The notes under the pieces are model-generated. The model saw nothing but the letters and a program-made list of their open reading frames with translations. It did not search any database and was not told the DNA's origin. A program made the translations under genes and the position numbers. Below, in pieces: positions 15,892 to 24,363 of a stretch of DNA of 46,148 nt (positions are counted from its first letter, which is position 1; each line of letters begins with the position of its first letter). The stretch lies in the NCBI GenBank assembly GCA_002481545.1, contig DLEF01000005.1, forward strand, positions 1-46,148, read 5' to 3'. The stretch is from Cyanobacteria bacterium UBA7753 (GTDB taxonomy: Bacteria; Cyanobacteriota; Vampirovibrionia; Gastranaerophilales; Gastranaerophilaceae).

Positions 15892-17715
15892 ATGAAATTA
15901 AAAAAGACACAAGCGGAAAATTCTTTTAAGTACAGCTGGTTATTGTCAAGAATTTTCCCATATATAAAACCTGTAATGGGAAGAGCTATATTAGGGTTTT
16001 TGGTTGCAATACCCGTCGGTTTGTTAGACGGTGTTGTAGCATTTGCACTAAAACCTTATATGGACTATGTAGTAGGGCAGCATGACTGGATAATATCTTG
16101 CCTCGGACATCAAATTGTCATTCCTTATGCGGCATTGGCAGCTTGTATTCCGTTTGCGGTTGTCTTGTTTGCCGTAATTCAAGGTCTATTCAAATATCTT
16201 AATTCATATATTTCGGAATGGACAAGCCAAAAAGTTACAAATTCCGTAAAAATAGCGTTATTCTCAAGATTGGTATATATGGATTCGTCCTTCTTTGATG
16301 AGAACCCTTCGGGAATTGTCATTTCAAGATACTTAAACGATCCTGATACCGCATCAAGAAGTTTAATAGATAAATGTAAAAATATTGTAACCAGTTTCGT
16401 AGGAGCATTAGGGCTTATATGTGTAATGTTGTACAGCTCTTGGAAACTTGCACTTGTGGGTGTTGTAGTATTATGTGTCGCTTTTGTGCCTGTCGCATTG
16501 CTCAGAAAGAGAGTAAAGAAAGCGTCCAACCAAAATATGGTCGTTAGCGGTAATATTACGACAACATTCAATGAAACATATTCGGGTAACAAAGTTATTA
16601 CCGCATACTGCCTACAAGAAAGACAAAAAAGAGAATTTGCAAATGAGGTCAAACAATCATTTGATATTACAATGTCTTTGACAAAACGAGCATCTTGGAT
16701 GTCTCCTATGATGTATTCAATAGCATCAGTCGGGATTGCGATAGTATTATTTTACGGTACTAATTTGATTTTAACGGGTGAAATGACGGCAGGTAGTTTC
16801 GCATCATTCGTAACTTCATTATTATTACTGTATAAACCGATGAAGACTTTGGGAAGTACCTTAACAAGTATCCAAAATATCTTTGTCGCAATGGGACGTG
16901 TATTTGAATTGTTTGATATTAAATCAGAAATATCAGACAAATCCGATGCAAAAGAATTGGTTGACTTAAACAATAATATCAAATTCGAGGATGTATGTTT
17001 TTCATATACTCCGGAAAAAGAAGTTTTACATAACATCAATTTAGATATTCCAAAAGGTGAAACCGTTGCAATCGTTGGTAACTCAGGAGGCGGAAAATCT
17101 ACTCTTGTCAACCTTATCCCGAGATTTTATGATGTTACGGCAGGTGCTATTACCATTGACGGAGTTGATATAAGAGACTTTACACTGAACAGTTTGAGAA
17201 AAAATATAGCAATGGTATTTCAGGATAACTTCTTATTTACGGGAACAATCAGAGAAAATATTATGATGGGTAATCCTGATGCAACTCATGCCGATTTAAT
17301 CAACGCGGTAAAATCAGCGCATTTAGAAGAAGTCATTGCGGATTTGCCTGACGGATTAGACACTGTTTTAGGTGAAAGAGGTCTTACGTTATCGGGCGGA
17401 CAGCGTCAAAGAGTTGCGATTGCGCGAGCTATGGTTAGAAAATCGCCTATAGTTATCTTGGATGAGGCAACAAGTGCACTTGATAATAAATCGGAAGCCG
17501 TTGTACAAAAGGCTTTGGATAACTTAATCCAAAATAAAACCGTATTTGTAATCGCTCACAGATTATCAACAATCAAAAATGCTCACAGAATAGCTGTTAT
17601 CAACGAAGGTAATCTCGTAGAGCTTGGAACGCATGAAGAGCTTATGAATATTGACGGCGGTCAATATAAGATGCTTTATGAAATGCAATTTAAAAACCAA
17701 GAAGCATTGGTATAA
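15892..17715 (+). CDS. msbA: MsbA-type ABC exporter (fused membrane and ATPase domains)
   Basis: A half-transporter of 607 residues that acts as a homodimer in the inner membrane. Six helices span about 30-320, and the ATPase domain about 362-600. Walker A is GNSGGGKST (396-404), the Q-loop region AMVFQDN, the signature LSGGQRQR (about 501), Walker B VILDEATSALD and the switch His in IAHRLST. Sequence and the presence of lptB/lptF-type genes fit lipid A flipping, but lipid or drug exporters of the same subfamily look alike, so the symbol is by resemblance. No lipid A biosynthesis gene is adjacent. Confidence 0.85.
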   Translation: MKLKKTQAENSFKYSWLLSRIFPYIKPVMGRAILGFLVAIPVGLLDGVVAFALKPYMDYVVGQHDWIISCLGHQIVIPYAALAACIPFAVVLFAVIQGLFKYLNSYISEWTSQKVTNSVKIALFSRLVYMDSSFFDENPSGIVISRYLNDPDTASRSLIDKCKNIVTSFVGALGLICVMLYSSWKLALVGVVVLCVAFVPVALLRKRVKKASNQNMVVSGNITTTFNETYSGNKVITAYCLQERQKREFANEVKQSFDITMSLTKRASWMSPMMYSIASVGIAIVLFYGTNLILTGEMTAGSFASFVTSLLLLYKPMKTLGSTLTSIQNIFVAMGRVFELFDIKSEISDKSDAKELVDLNNNIKFEDVCFSYTPEKEVLHNINLDIPKGETVAIVGNSGGGKSTLVNLIPRFYDVTAGAITIDGVDIRDFTLNSLRKNIAMVFQDNFLFTGTIRENIMMGNPDATHADLINAVKSAHLEEVIADLPDGLDTVLGERGLTLSGGQRQRVAIARAMVRKSPIVILDEATSALDNKSEAVVQKALDNLIQNKTVFVIAHRLSTIKNAHRIAVINEGNLVELGTHEELMNIDGGQYKMLYEMQFKNQEALV

Positions 17716-17719
17716 ATAA

Positions 17720-17797
17720 CCTCCCTTCTACCTTTGGGAGAAGAAAAGCGGTTGTAGGCGACGCAGAAGCCGTACAACCGTAGTATGAGGGTTTGTC
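17720..17797 (+). repeat. Composite palindromic repeat, copy C
   Basis: Left end CTCCCTTCTACCTTTGGGAG, inner arms CGGTTGTA-GGC and GCC-GTACAACCG (one bulge), degenerate right end TATGAGGGTTTGTC. Confidence 0.65.
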
Positions 17798-17931
17798 TCA
17801 GTAATCAAATCTTCAATCTACAAATAATAGTATTGTTAATCATAATAATATTTACATTCGGTTACATGCTTGTCCTCAAATACTTGATTTTTCCTTATGT
17901 TTACCCTAAAATATTTCTGTCAGAAAAGTAA
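17785..17931 (+). CDS. Possible 48-aa single-helix membrane peptide
   Basis: ATG 17785 to TAA 17929 gives 48 residues with one strong hydrophobic helix (about 14-36, IIVLLIIIIFTFGYMLVLKYL) and a short tail. There is no Shine-Dalgarno, the ATG lies inside repeat copy C, and AT-rich DNA easily yields Ile/Leu-rich ORFs. Reported as a weak candidate only. Confidence 0.22.
   Translation: MRVCLSNQIFNLQIIVLLIIIIFTFGYMLVLKYLIFPYVYPKIFLSEK
17884..17912 (+). promoter_or_regulatory. Promoter of the rpsE-secY operon
   Basis: TTGATT (17884-17889), 17-nt spacer, TAAAAT (17907-17912). It implies a leader of about 250 nt before rpsE. Confidence 0.6.
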
Positions 17932-17974
17932 AAACTAAATACATTCTCAAGGGTGCCTAATAAAGGGGCTGTTA

Positions 17975-18052
17975 TAGAGCCGGTGGGCTTTGTAAGCAAG
18001 AATCGACGGAAAGTACCGGCGGGTTTTGTTAAAGCTAACGGAACTGTTAGCA
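17975..18052 (+). promoter_or_regulatory. rpsE leader with two direct repeats and hairpins
   Basis: CCGGTGGGCTTTGT (17980-17993) is repeated 36 nt later as CCGGCGGGTTTTGT (18016-18029). Small stems are AGCC-GGTG-GGCT (17978-17989) and GCTAAC-GGAACT-GTTAGC (18034-18051). A 73-codon ORF spans this stretch and overlaps the rpsE start, but it has no ribosome-binding site and looks non-coding. The leader may bind a ribosomal protein; no known Rfam motif was recognised by eye. Confidence 0.4.
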
Positions 18053-18170
18053 ATAACCTTTTAAGGATAAAAAACAAACCCAAAGTTTTATTTATAAGCC
18101 ATAATTTGAGGTATTTAGAAAGCATAAAGGCTAGTCGAGTATTACACTTTATTAAACAGAAAGGTTTAAA

Positions 18171-18875
18171 ATGACTGAAGAAGAAAAGAAAAATGAAGTT
18201 GCTAATGAAGCTGCTGAAAAAGTAGAAGAAAAAGCAACCGAAGAAGTAAAAGAAACAGCTTCCAAGGAAACAGCTGAAGATATTACAAAGAACGAAGCTA
18301 TTACCGATACGGAAGACGATGCTACAAATGAAAGAAGACCTGTAAAAAGAACCAGAGGAAGAAAGAAAAAAATCGAAACTAAAGATGAAAAACCTCAATC
18401 AGAATGGTCTGAACAGGTTGTACAAATCAGCCGTGTAACAAAGGTTGTAAAAGGTGGTAAGAAATTAAGCTTCCGTGCAATCGTTGTTGTAGGTAACAAA
18501 AAAGGACAAGTCGGTATCGGATGCGCTAAGGCTGCAGAAGTTATCATTGCTATCCAAAAAGCTATTGCAGACGGTAGAAAGAACCTTATTACGGTTCCTA
18601 TCTTCAAGACAACAATCCCTCATCCTATCGTAGGGAAATCAGGTGCCGGCAAGGTTATGTTGAGACCTGCTTCACAAGGTACCGGTATTATCGCAGGCGG
18701 AGCTGTTCGTCCTGTATTGGAACTTGCAGGTATTGAAAACATCCTTTCAAAATCTCAAGGTTCTAAATCACCTTTGAACGCAGCTAACGCTACATTGAAT
18801 GCTCTTAAATCATTAAGAAGATTTGATGAAGTTGCTAAAAAACGTGGTTTGACAATGTCTGAATTGCTTAACTAA
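18171..18875 (+). CDS. rpsE: 30S ribosomal protein S5 with long N-terminal extension
   Basis: S5 shapes the mRNA entry/decoding region of the small subunit. The core (about residues 78-234) has the double-stranded-RNA-binding fold (QISRVTKVVKGGKKLSFRAI) and the conserved C-terminal domain (ASQGTGIIAGGAVRPVLELAGI). Before it is an unusual extension of about 75 residues, first very Glu/Lys/Ala-rich, then a basic RRPVKRTRGRKKK stretch (about 56-68). E. coli S5 has 167 residues; this has 234. ATG 18171 has an AAAGG ribosome-binding site. It is first of rpsE-rpmD-rplO-secY; rplR, rplF and other spc genes are not upstream. Confidence 0.95.
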   Translation: MTEEEKKNEVANEAAEKVEEKATEEVKETASKETAEDITKNEAITDTEDDATNERRPVKRTRGRKKKIETKDEKPQSEWSEQVVQISRVTKVVKGGKKLSFRAIVVVGNKKGQVGIGCAKAAEVIIAIQKAIADGRKNLITVPIFKTTIPHPIVGKSGAGKVMLRPASQGTGIIAGGAVRPVLELAGIENILSKSQGSKSPLNAANATLNALKSLRRFDEVAKKRGLTMSELLN

Positions 18876-18972
18876 TAGTACATCAGACTAATTCAGAGTA
18901 AGTATTTATTCTGATATGATAGGTAGAATACAGTTCAGGCTTAGCCTGACAATATAAAAAGGGAAAATAAAA

Positions 18973-19158
18973 ATGGCAAAGAATAAACAAATAAAAATTA
19001 AACTTGTCAAAAGCACAATCGGTGCATCTCCGGCTCAAAGAAAAGTCGTTGCTGCATTAGGCTTGAAGAAGAAAGATCAAGTCGTAGAACATGCTGACAG
19101 CGCTACTATAATGGGAATGGTTAACAAGGTTTCTCATTTGGTATCTGTTGTTGAATAA
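18973..19158 (+). CDS. rpmD: 50S ribosomal protein L30
   Basis: A complete L30 of 61 residues (IKIKLVKSTIGASPAQRKVV, then LGLKKKDQVVEHADSATIMGMVNKVSHLV). Its place between rpsE and rplO is the universal one. Confidence 0.95.
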   Translation: MAKNKQIKIKLVKSTIGASPAQRKVVAALGLKKKDQVVEHADSATIMGMVNKVSHLVSVVE

Positions 19159-19204
19159 TAATTTTACATATTGATATGACAAGAAAAATAAAGGAAAAAT
19201 AAAA

Positions 19205-19666
19205 ATGGCAAAATCTAAAGAAAAAATAACATTAACAGATTTGAGACCTGCAGAAGGTTCAACATCTACAAGAAAAAGAGTAGGCAGAGGCCGTGCATCA
19301 GGAATGGGTAAGACATCTTCCCGCGGTAACAACGGTGAAGGTCAACGTTCAGGTCAATCTTCAAAGAGAGGTTTTGAAGGCGGTCAGATGCCTAGTTACA
19401 GACAATTACCTAAGTTGAAAGGTTTTGAAATCATCAACAAACGTAATTGGGCTGAAATCAATGTAGGCAGATTAGATGCATTGAAACTTAAAGAAGTATC
19501 TCTTGAAAAATTGAAAGAGATTAAGAAAGCTCATCCGTCAACTGACGGTTTAAGAGTTTTAGGCAACGGAGAAATCAAATCAGCAGTTACAGTTAAGGCT
19601 GTTTATGTATCTCCTTCAGCAAAGTCTAAGATTGAAGCAGCAGGCGGAAAGGTTGAGTTAGTATAA
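19205..19666 (+). CDS. rplO: 50S ribosomal protein L15
   Basis: 153 residues with the Gly/Arg-rich L15 N-terminus (RKRVGRGRASGMGKTSSRGNN, about 23-43, and FEGGQMPSYRQLPKLKGF, about 58-75) and the conserved C-terminal AAGGKVELV. Its stop overlaps the secY start (TAATG), indicating coupled translation. Confidence 0.96.
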   Translation: MAKSKEKITLTDLRPAEGSTSTRKRVGRGRASGMGKTSSRGNNGEGQRSGQSSKRGFEGGQMPSYRQLPKLKGFEIINKRNWAEINVGRLDALKLKEVSLEKLKEIKKAHPSTDGLRVLGNGEIKSAVTVKAVYVSPSAKSKIEAAGGKVELV

Positions 19667-21006
19667 TGGCTTTGAATAACATAAAAGCACCGAGCGCAGC
19701 TGATATTGCCAATATGTGGCAGGCATCGGGTTTGAAACAAAAAATCATTTTTACTTTTTTAATGGTTGTTGTTTTCAGATTCTGTGCACAAATTCCTATC
19801 TATGGTATTAACAATACCATATTCCAGAATATTGCCGCAGGTAATAACATAATCGGATTCTTGGATTTATTCTCAGGCGGTGCCCTTGGTAAGGTATCAA
19901 TGGTAGCGTTAGGGATAGGTCCTTACATCACGGCTCAGATTATTGTACAGCTCGTGTCGGTTGTAATTCCTTCTTTGGAAAAATTACAGAAAGAAGAAGG
20001 TGAAGCGGGAAGAAGAAAGCTCGCACAGTATACAAGACTGTTTACCGTAGTACTTGCAGTATTCCAAGCAATCATATTTATGGTATTTATGTCTCACTTA
20101 CCGCAAGCAATTCTTCCGGGCGTAAACTACGGAATGTTCTTTATCAGTTCCGTTACCGCATTGACTGCAGGTGCAATCCTCGTTATGTGGATATCTGAAT
20201 TGATAACCGAAAGAGGTATCGGCAACGGTGGTTCTTTAATCATCTTCGTCGGTATTATATCGGGTATTCCTTTGTATACCGAAAGGACTGCGGAACTCGT
20301 AGGACAAGATCCTTCTCTTCAATTCGGGCTTTTCTTATTACTTGCAATATTCTTTGCAACAATGGTATTGATTGTAATTATGCAAGAGGCAATGAGAAAG
20401 GTTATAATTGTTAATCCGAGAAGACAGGTAGGTAATAAAGTATACGGCGGAGTTAACACGTATATCCCGTTCAAACTTAATCCGGGCGGTGTTATGCCGA
20501 TTATCTTCGCGATAGCAATACTTCTGTTCCCGTCTACTATCCTTAGTATTTTGGGACAGGCACACTTGCCGGCTGCATTGAGTACAATGGTATTCTCATT
20601 GAACAAGATATTCAGCCCGTCAGGTGCGTGGTATTACATCATATACTTTACTTTGATTGTATTGTTGACGTTCTTCTATGCGTCAATCATTCCGAATATG
20701 CAGCCGAAAGAGATTGCAACCAATCTTAAGAAATACGGTTCTTCTATTCCGGGTATCAAACCGGGCAGAGCTACCGCGGAAGCATTGGATAAGATACTTT
20801 CAAAAGTAACCTTCATCGGAGCTATGGCGTTAGGTATAATCGCACTGATTCCTGCGTTTGCAAGTTATATAACCAAAATAACTACATTTCAAGGTATCGG
20901 GGCTACATCCCTAATCATCATGGTGGGTGTTGCACTTGATTTAATCAATCAGGTAAGAACCCAATTGTTGGCTAAGAATTATGAATCGTTCCTAAAAGAA
21001 AAATAG
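19666..21006 (+). CDS. secY: Protein translocase subunit SecY
   Basis: The channel of the Sec translocon in the inner membrane. The 446 residues contain ten helices; the N-terminal plug and motif (FRFCAQIPIYGI) and the cytoplasmic loop NLKKYGSSIPGIKPGRAT (about 357-374), which meets SecA and the ribosome, are present. It is last of the four-gene operon and is followed by a terminator. The adk-map-infA genes that often follow are absent. Confidence 0.97.
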   Translation: MALNNIKAPSAADIANMWQASGLKQKIIFTFLMVVVFRFCAQIPIYGINNTIFQNIAAGNNIIGFLDLFSGGALGKVSMVALGIGPYITAQIIVQLVSVVIPSLEKLQKEEGEAGRRKLAQYTRLFTVVLAVFQAIIFMVFMSHLPQAILPGVNYGMFFISSVTALTAGAILVMWISELITERGIGNGGSLIIFVGIISGIPLYTERTAELVGQDPSLQFGLFLLLAIFFATMVLIVIMQEAMRKVIIVNPRRQVGNKVYGGVNTYIPFKLNPGGVMPIIFAIAILLFPSTILSILGQAHLPAALSTMVFSLNKIFSPSGAWYYIIYFTLIVLLTFFYASIIPNMQPKEIATNLKKYGSSIPGIKPGRATAEALDKILSKVTFIGAMALGIIALIPAFASYITKITTFQGIGATSLIIMVGVALDLINQVRTQLLAKNYESFLKEK

Positions 21007-21024
21007 GAATGAGAATAATATAAA

Positions 21025-21059
21025 AAAGACCGTTCCCTAGCAAAGGGGGCGGTCTTTTT
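21025..21059 (+). terminator. Terminator of the rpsE-secY operon
   Basis: GACCGTTCCC (21028-21037) and GGGGGCGGTC (21045-21054) pair with two G-U pairs, followed by five T's. Confidence 0.9.
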
Positions 21060-21158
21060 GTTGTTATAAAAGTTACATATTTGCTCTTCCGCAATTGCAT
21101 TTACCACTTTACCACATATAATATAAGTAAGAATTACATTTATAAGGACAGTAAAGAA

Positions 21159-22193
21159 ATGCAGGAGAAGTTAAACAATATTTATAAATCAGCAAGCGAA
21201 GATATTGAAAAGGCTCAATCGGGTGCTGATTTAGACGAAATAAAACTCAAGTATTTAAGCAGAAAAGGTGAATTAAACTCTATCAAAAAAGGAATTAAAG
21301 ATTTATCCGTAGAGGAAAAGAAAGTTGTCGGCTCATTGGCTAACGAAATTTCCAATAAGTTGGAAAACGCGCTTTCCGCAAAGTACAAAGAATTTTATCA
21401 AAAAGAACTTGATGCAAAACTTGAGAAAGAAAAGATTGATATAACTTTACCTGGAAAGTATATTCCGAGAGGAAAAGAACATCCTTTGACTTCAACTACG
21501 GAAGAAATCGTTAAGATTTTCAGAACATTAGGATTCTCACAAATCCCGACGGCTGATGCTCCTGAAGTTGAGACCGAATATTTCAACTTTGATATGTTGA
21601 ATGTACCGAAAGACCACCCTGCACGTGATGTACAGGATACATTCTATACAAAGATTGCACCGTTCACGGTTTTGAGAAGTCAGACTTCTAACGCTCAGAT
21701 TAGAACAATGGAGAAGATGAAACCACCTATCAGAATCATCGCTCCGGGGCGTGTTTACAGAAATGAAACCTTGAACGCACGTAAAAACAACTTCTTCCAC
21801 CAGATAGAAGGATTATATGTAGATAAGGGTGTAACCTTCGGCGACTTGAAGGGCGTTTTGAACGAATTTATTCGTTCATACTTCGGTGCTGCAAGACCTA
21901 CACGTTACAGAAGCAGTTTCTTCCCGTTCACCGAACCGTCTGTTGAGATTGATGTTCAGTGCATTATGTGCGAAGGTAAAGGTTGCAGAACTTGTAGCGG
22001 TACTGGTTGGTTAGAAGTTTTGGGCGCAGGCATGGTCGATGTAAACGTACTCAAAGGAGTCGGCATTGATCCTGATGTTTATACAGGCTTTGCATTCGGC
22101 GTAGGGGTAGAAAGACTCGCTATGTTGAAATATGCAATCAACGATATCAGATTGTTCTTCAACGATGATAAACGTTTCTTGGAACAGTTCTAA
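21159..22193 (+). CDS. pheS: Phenylalanyl-tRNA synthetase alpha subunit
   Basis: The catalytic subunit, charging tRNA-Phe with PheT. ATG 21159 (AAGGA at 21144-21148) gives 344 residues; the longer TTG-started reading lacks a ribosome-binding site. An N-terminal coiled coil (about 1-85) is followed by the class II core with motif 2 (APGRVYRNETLNARKNNFFHQIEGL) and motif 3 (GFAFGVGVERLAML). A cysteine cluster (CIMCEGKGCRTC) is usual for the family. pheT is not adjacent; a terminator follows directly. Confidence 0.96.
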   Translation: MQEKLNNIYKSASEDIEKAQSGADLDEIKLKYLSRKGELNSIKKGIKDLSVEEKKVVGSLANEISNKLENALSAKYKEFYQKELDAKLEKEKIDITLPGKYIPRGKEHPLTSTTEEIVKIFRTLGFSQIPTADAPEVETEYFNFDMLNVPKDHPARDVQDTFYTKIAPFTVLRSQTSNAQIRTMEKMKPPIRIIAPGRVYRNETLNARKNNFFHQIEGLYVDKGVTFGDLKGVLNEFIRSYFGAARPTRYRSSFFPFTEPSVEIDVQCIMCEGKGCRTCSGTGWLEVLGAGMVDVNVLKGVGIDPDVYTGFAFGVGVERLAMLKYAINDIRLFFNDDKRFLEQF

Positions 22194-22220
22194 GATAAAA
22201 TTTTTATAACTAAATAACCT

Positions 22221-22249
22221 AAAAAAGTCGGCTAAAAGCCGACTTTTTT
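22221..22249 (+). terminator. Terminator of pheS
   Basis: AAAAGTCGGCT / AGCCGACTTTT (22223-22233 and 22237-22247), a near-perfect hairpin with T tail; A/T flanks allow use in both directions. Confidence 0.9.
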
Positions 22250-22264
22250 ATATTAGTCTTTATC

Positions 22265-22350
22265 GGTGCAAAAAATTGCACCCTACAATTTAAAGAGAGG
22301 TTTCAACGGCAGAGCCACTCTTAGTGCCTTAGTATCTTAGTGTCTTAAAA
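22265..22350. repeat. GCACC hairpin plus 8-mer tandem array
   Basis: GGTGCAA/TTGCACC hairpin with CCTACA tail (22265-22287), then GAGCCACTC followed by three 8-mers TTAGTGCC, TTAGTATC, TTAGTGTC and TTAAAA (22321-22350). Similar arrays are at 38071, 41016 and 42944. Confidence 0.65.
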
Positions 22351-22370
22351 AAACAATTACGCATCACGAA

Positions 22371-23084
22371 TTATTTTTCTTCGTGAGCGAAAAGCCCTAA
22401 CGCTTCGCCAATCTTGTGAGTGTCTTCGTCTACGTAGACAGGGATTTTGTTCATCCCTAAATCTTCCATCCCGAAGTACATACATTGATTAGGTAAAGGA
22501 CCTCTGCTTTGGTTGAAGAATACGGATAATTGACCTTTGTTCAAGTGGTCGGAACCGTAGGTGTCTATGTAATCAACCATTTCATCAGGCAATTCGTTCA
22601 ATGAAACTATGACCAAATTTGTTGCGGGTATTTCGTCTCCGCCTTTGATTGCACTGTTGATATCAGGTCTGTAATATTTTTGATAATCTGATTTGCAATG
22701 CGGGATGTTGGAATCCTGATTTTTAATGACCTGTTTTAATCTTTCAGGCGAAACAAACGCTATCTCCATATCTTCCGGAGCGTCTTTGAGTCTTGATAAC
22801 ATTTTTTCGGGATCCATAGTTTCTTTTGTATCTATTTTTTTAAACTTAATCCCTTTATTTGCCAAAAACGACTCTATCATTTTGTCTTTTTTGTCGGGAG
22901 CGTCTATTGTTGTGGACAAATTCAGACTGTTTCTGACTCTGTGTCCGTCGTATTCTTTTGTCTTTTCGTGTTTAATACCGTAATCAATATTGTTATCCAT
23001 ACAAAAATCAACAATCTTGGATTGTGTGCGGAAATCGCTGCCGCTGTTGATTTTATAAGTACTACCGAAAGACACAGAAACCAT
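22371..23084 (-). CDS. Unnamed protein beginning MVSVSFG
   Basis: No family recognised. The 237 residues are soluble and without a signal peptide. They start VSVSFGSTYKI, resembling the F-K-G type tag of other proteins here. The rest is an alpha/beta mixture with no clear catalytic motif; AFVSPERLKQVI (about 109-120), NLVIVSLNELPDEMVDY (about 155-171) and KIPVYVDEDTHKIGEALGLF near the C-terminus stand out. It is monocistronic on the minus strand between repeat blocks. Confidence 0.7.
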   Translation of the reverse strand: MVSVSFGSTYKINSGSDFRTQSKIVDFCMDNNIDYGIKHEKTKEYDGHRVRNSLNLSTTIDAPDKKDKMIESFLANKGIKFKKIDTKETMDPEKMLSRLKDAPEDMEIAFVSPERLKQVIKNQDSNIPHCKSDYQKYYRPDINSAIKGGDEIPATNLVIVSLNELPDEMVDYIDTYGSDHLNKGQLSVFFNQSRGPLPNQCMYFGMEDLGMNKIPVYVDEDTHKIGEALGLFAHEEK

Positions 23085-23213
23085 AATTTACACCCCTATA
23101 AATGTATTGATATTATTATAAAGCATTGATTTCGACTTTTTTGCTAGTTGGGGGTAAATATATATGTAACTTTTTGTAAAGTGCAATGCAGGCGTGGCTT
23201 TACGGGATATAAC

Positions 23214-23248
23214 AAAAAGAGCCTTGAGAAAAACCCAAGACTCTTTTA
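23214..23248 (-). terminator. Terminator of tsf
   Basis: A hairpin formed by AAAAAGAGCCTTG and CAAGACTCTTTT with one C-A mismatch, followed on the minus strand by TTTTTGTTA. Confidence 0.8.
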
Positions 23249-23269
23249 AGTTATTAATAAATTAAATTA

Positions 23270-24133
23270 TTAACCTTTTAATTGTCCCATAACTTCTTCT
23301 GCGAAGTTATCAGCTCTCTTTTCGATACCTTCACCGAGCATATATCTGTCGAATTTAACTATGCTTAACTTACCTGTGATAAGTTGTTCGATAGTTTCGT
23401 CAGGGTTTTTAACGAAAGGTTGTTCAAGCAAGCATCTTTGAGCCATTAACTTGTTAACACGACCTTCAACGATTTTTGCTCTGATTTGTTCAGGTTTCTT
23501 AGCAAGGTCTTCTTTACCCATTTCAACTTCTTTTTCGTGAGCAAGTACATCAGCAGGGATTTCATTTCTTGAAATATATTCAGGAGCTGAAGATGCGATG
23601 TGCAAGCACAAGTCCTTAGTCAATTCAGGGTTAACATCAGATGTTTGCAAAAGAACACCGATTTTACCGTTGTGGATGTATGTTGATACGTTACCTTCGT
23701 AACGAACAAATCTTCTGATAGTGATTTTTTCGCCGATAGAAGCGATTTTTTCTTTAACTACATCAGAGATAACCTTACCGCATTTAGGGCAAGTCATACC
23801 TTCCAATTCTGCAACATCTTTAGGGTTCATCTTAGCAACCATTTCAGCCAAACCTTTTGCAAATTCAACAAATTCAGCATTCTTTGCAACGAAGTCTGTT
23901 TCACAGTTTACTTCAATCATAGCCCCAACTTTATCGTCAACGTAAGATTCAATTCTGCCTTCAGCAGCGATTCTGCCCATTTTCTTTTCTGCAGAAGCGA
24001 TACCTTTTTGGCGAAGAACTTCCATTGCCTTTTCCATATCTCCGTCTACTTCAACCAATGCTTTCTTAGCGGCCATCATGCCTGCACCGGTTTTATCACG
24101 GAGTTCTTTTACCATTGTAGCTGTTATGTTCAT
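23270..24133 (-). CDS. tsf: Translation elongation factor Ts, with a CPKC motif
   Basis: The nucleotide-exchange factor for EF-Tu. The 287 residues show the UBA-like N-terminus (TATMVKELRDKTGAGMMAAK), the EF-Tu contact TDFVAKN (79-85) and GEKITIRRFVRYEG (134-147). Between the core halves it carries CPKCGK (115-120), a CxxC pair not standard for EF-Ts. It has a good AAGGAG ribosome-binding site and lies downstream of rpsB in the usual rpsB-tsf order, but with a 228-nt spacer filled with repeats. Confidence 0.96.
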   Translation of the reverse strand: MNITATMVKELRDKTGAGMMAAKKALVEVDGDMEKAMEVLRQKGIASAEKKMGRIAAEGRIESYVDDKVGAMIEVNCETDFVAKNAEFVEFAKGLAEMVAKMNPKDVAELEGMTCPKCGKVISDVVKEKIASIGEKITIRRFVRYEGNVSTYIHNGKIGVLLQTSDVNPELTKDLCLHIASSAPEYISRNEIPADVLAHEKEVEMGKEDLAKKPEQIRAKIVEGRVNKLMAQRCLLEQPFVKNPDETIEQLITGKLSIVKFDRYMLGEGIEKRADNFAEEVMGQLKG

Positions 24134-24157
24134 TTTTTTCTCCTTAGATTTTTAGAT

Positions 24158-24206
24158 GGTACAAAATGTACCTTATGTATCTTTGTAGGGTGCAATTTTT
24201 TGCACC
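24158..24206. repeat. Two short hairpins in the rpsB-tsf spacer
   Basis: GGTACAAAATGTACC (24158-24172) and GTAGGGTGCAA..TTGCACC (24185-24206). The second is a clear member of the GTAGGGTGC family. Confidence 0.6.
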
Positions 24207-24221
24207 TTATTTGTTTTGAAT

Positions 24222-24363
24222 TTTCGCTGTCTTGAAATTACTTCTCGCTCGTTGCTGTCACTCGTTTCGGCTATCGCCTGCCACTCGTTTCGCACTCGCT
24301 CCCCGTGGCTAACTCACTTTCGTTCGTGTCGCACGTCTGTAATTTCGCTGTCTTGAAATTACT
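24222..24363. repeat. 21-bp direct repeats flanking a low-complexity block
   Basis: TTTCGCTGTCTTGAAATTACT occurs at 24222-24242 and again at 24343-24363; the second copy touches the rpsB stop codon. Between them lies a block of CACTCGTTTCGC-like units. The block sits inside the rpsB-tsf transcript. Confidence 0.65.

Noticed and set aside
17953..18174. 73-codon GTG ORF overlapping the rpsE start by 4 nt
   Set aside because: No ribosome-binding site, the sequence is made of leader direct repeats and low-quality composition; better explained as the rpsE leader.
17901..18398. 165-codon minus-strand ORF rich in Phe and Ser
   Set aside because: Antisense to rpsE's Glu/Lys-rich extension and leader; composition is that of a shadow.
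22321..22350. 8-mer arrays considered as a CRISPR array
   Set aside because: Units are only 8 nt, adjacent, without spacers; no cas genes.
24222..24363. Direct repeats considered as an insertion sequence
   Set aside because: The enclosed 100 bp encode no transposase and lack terminal inverted repeats.
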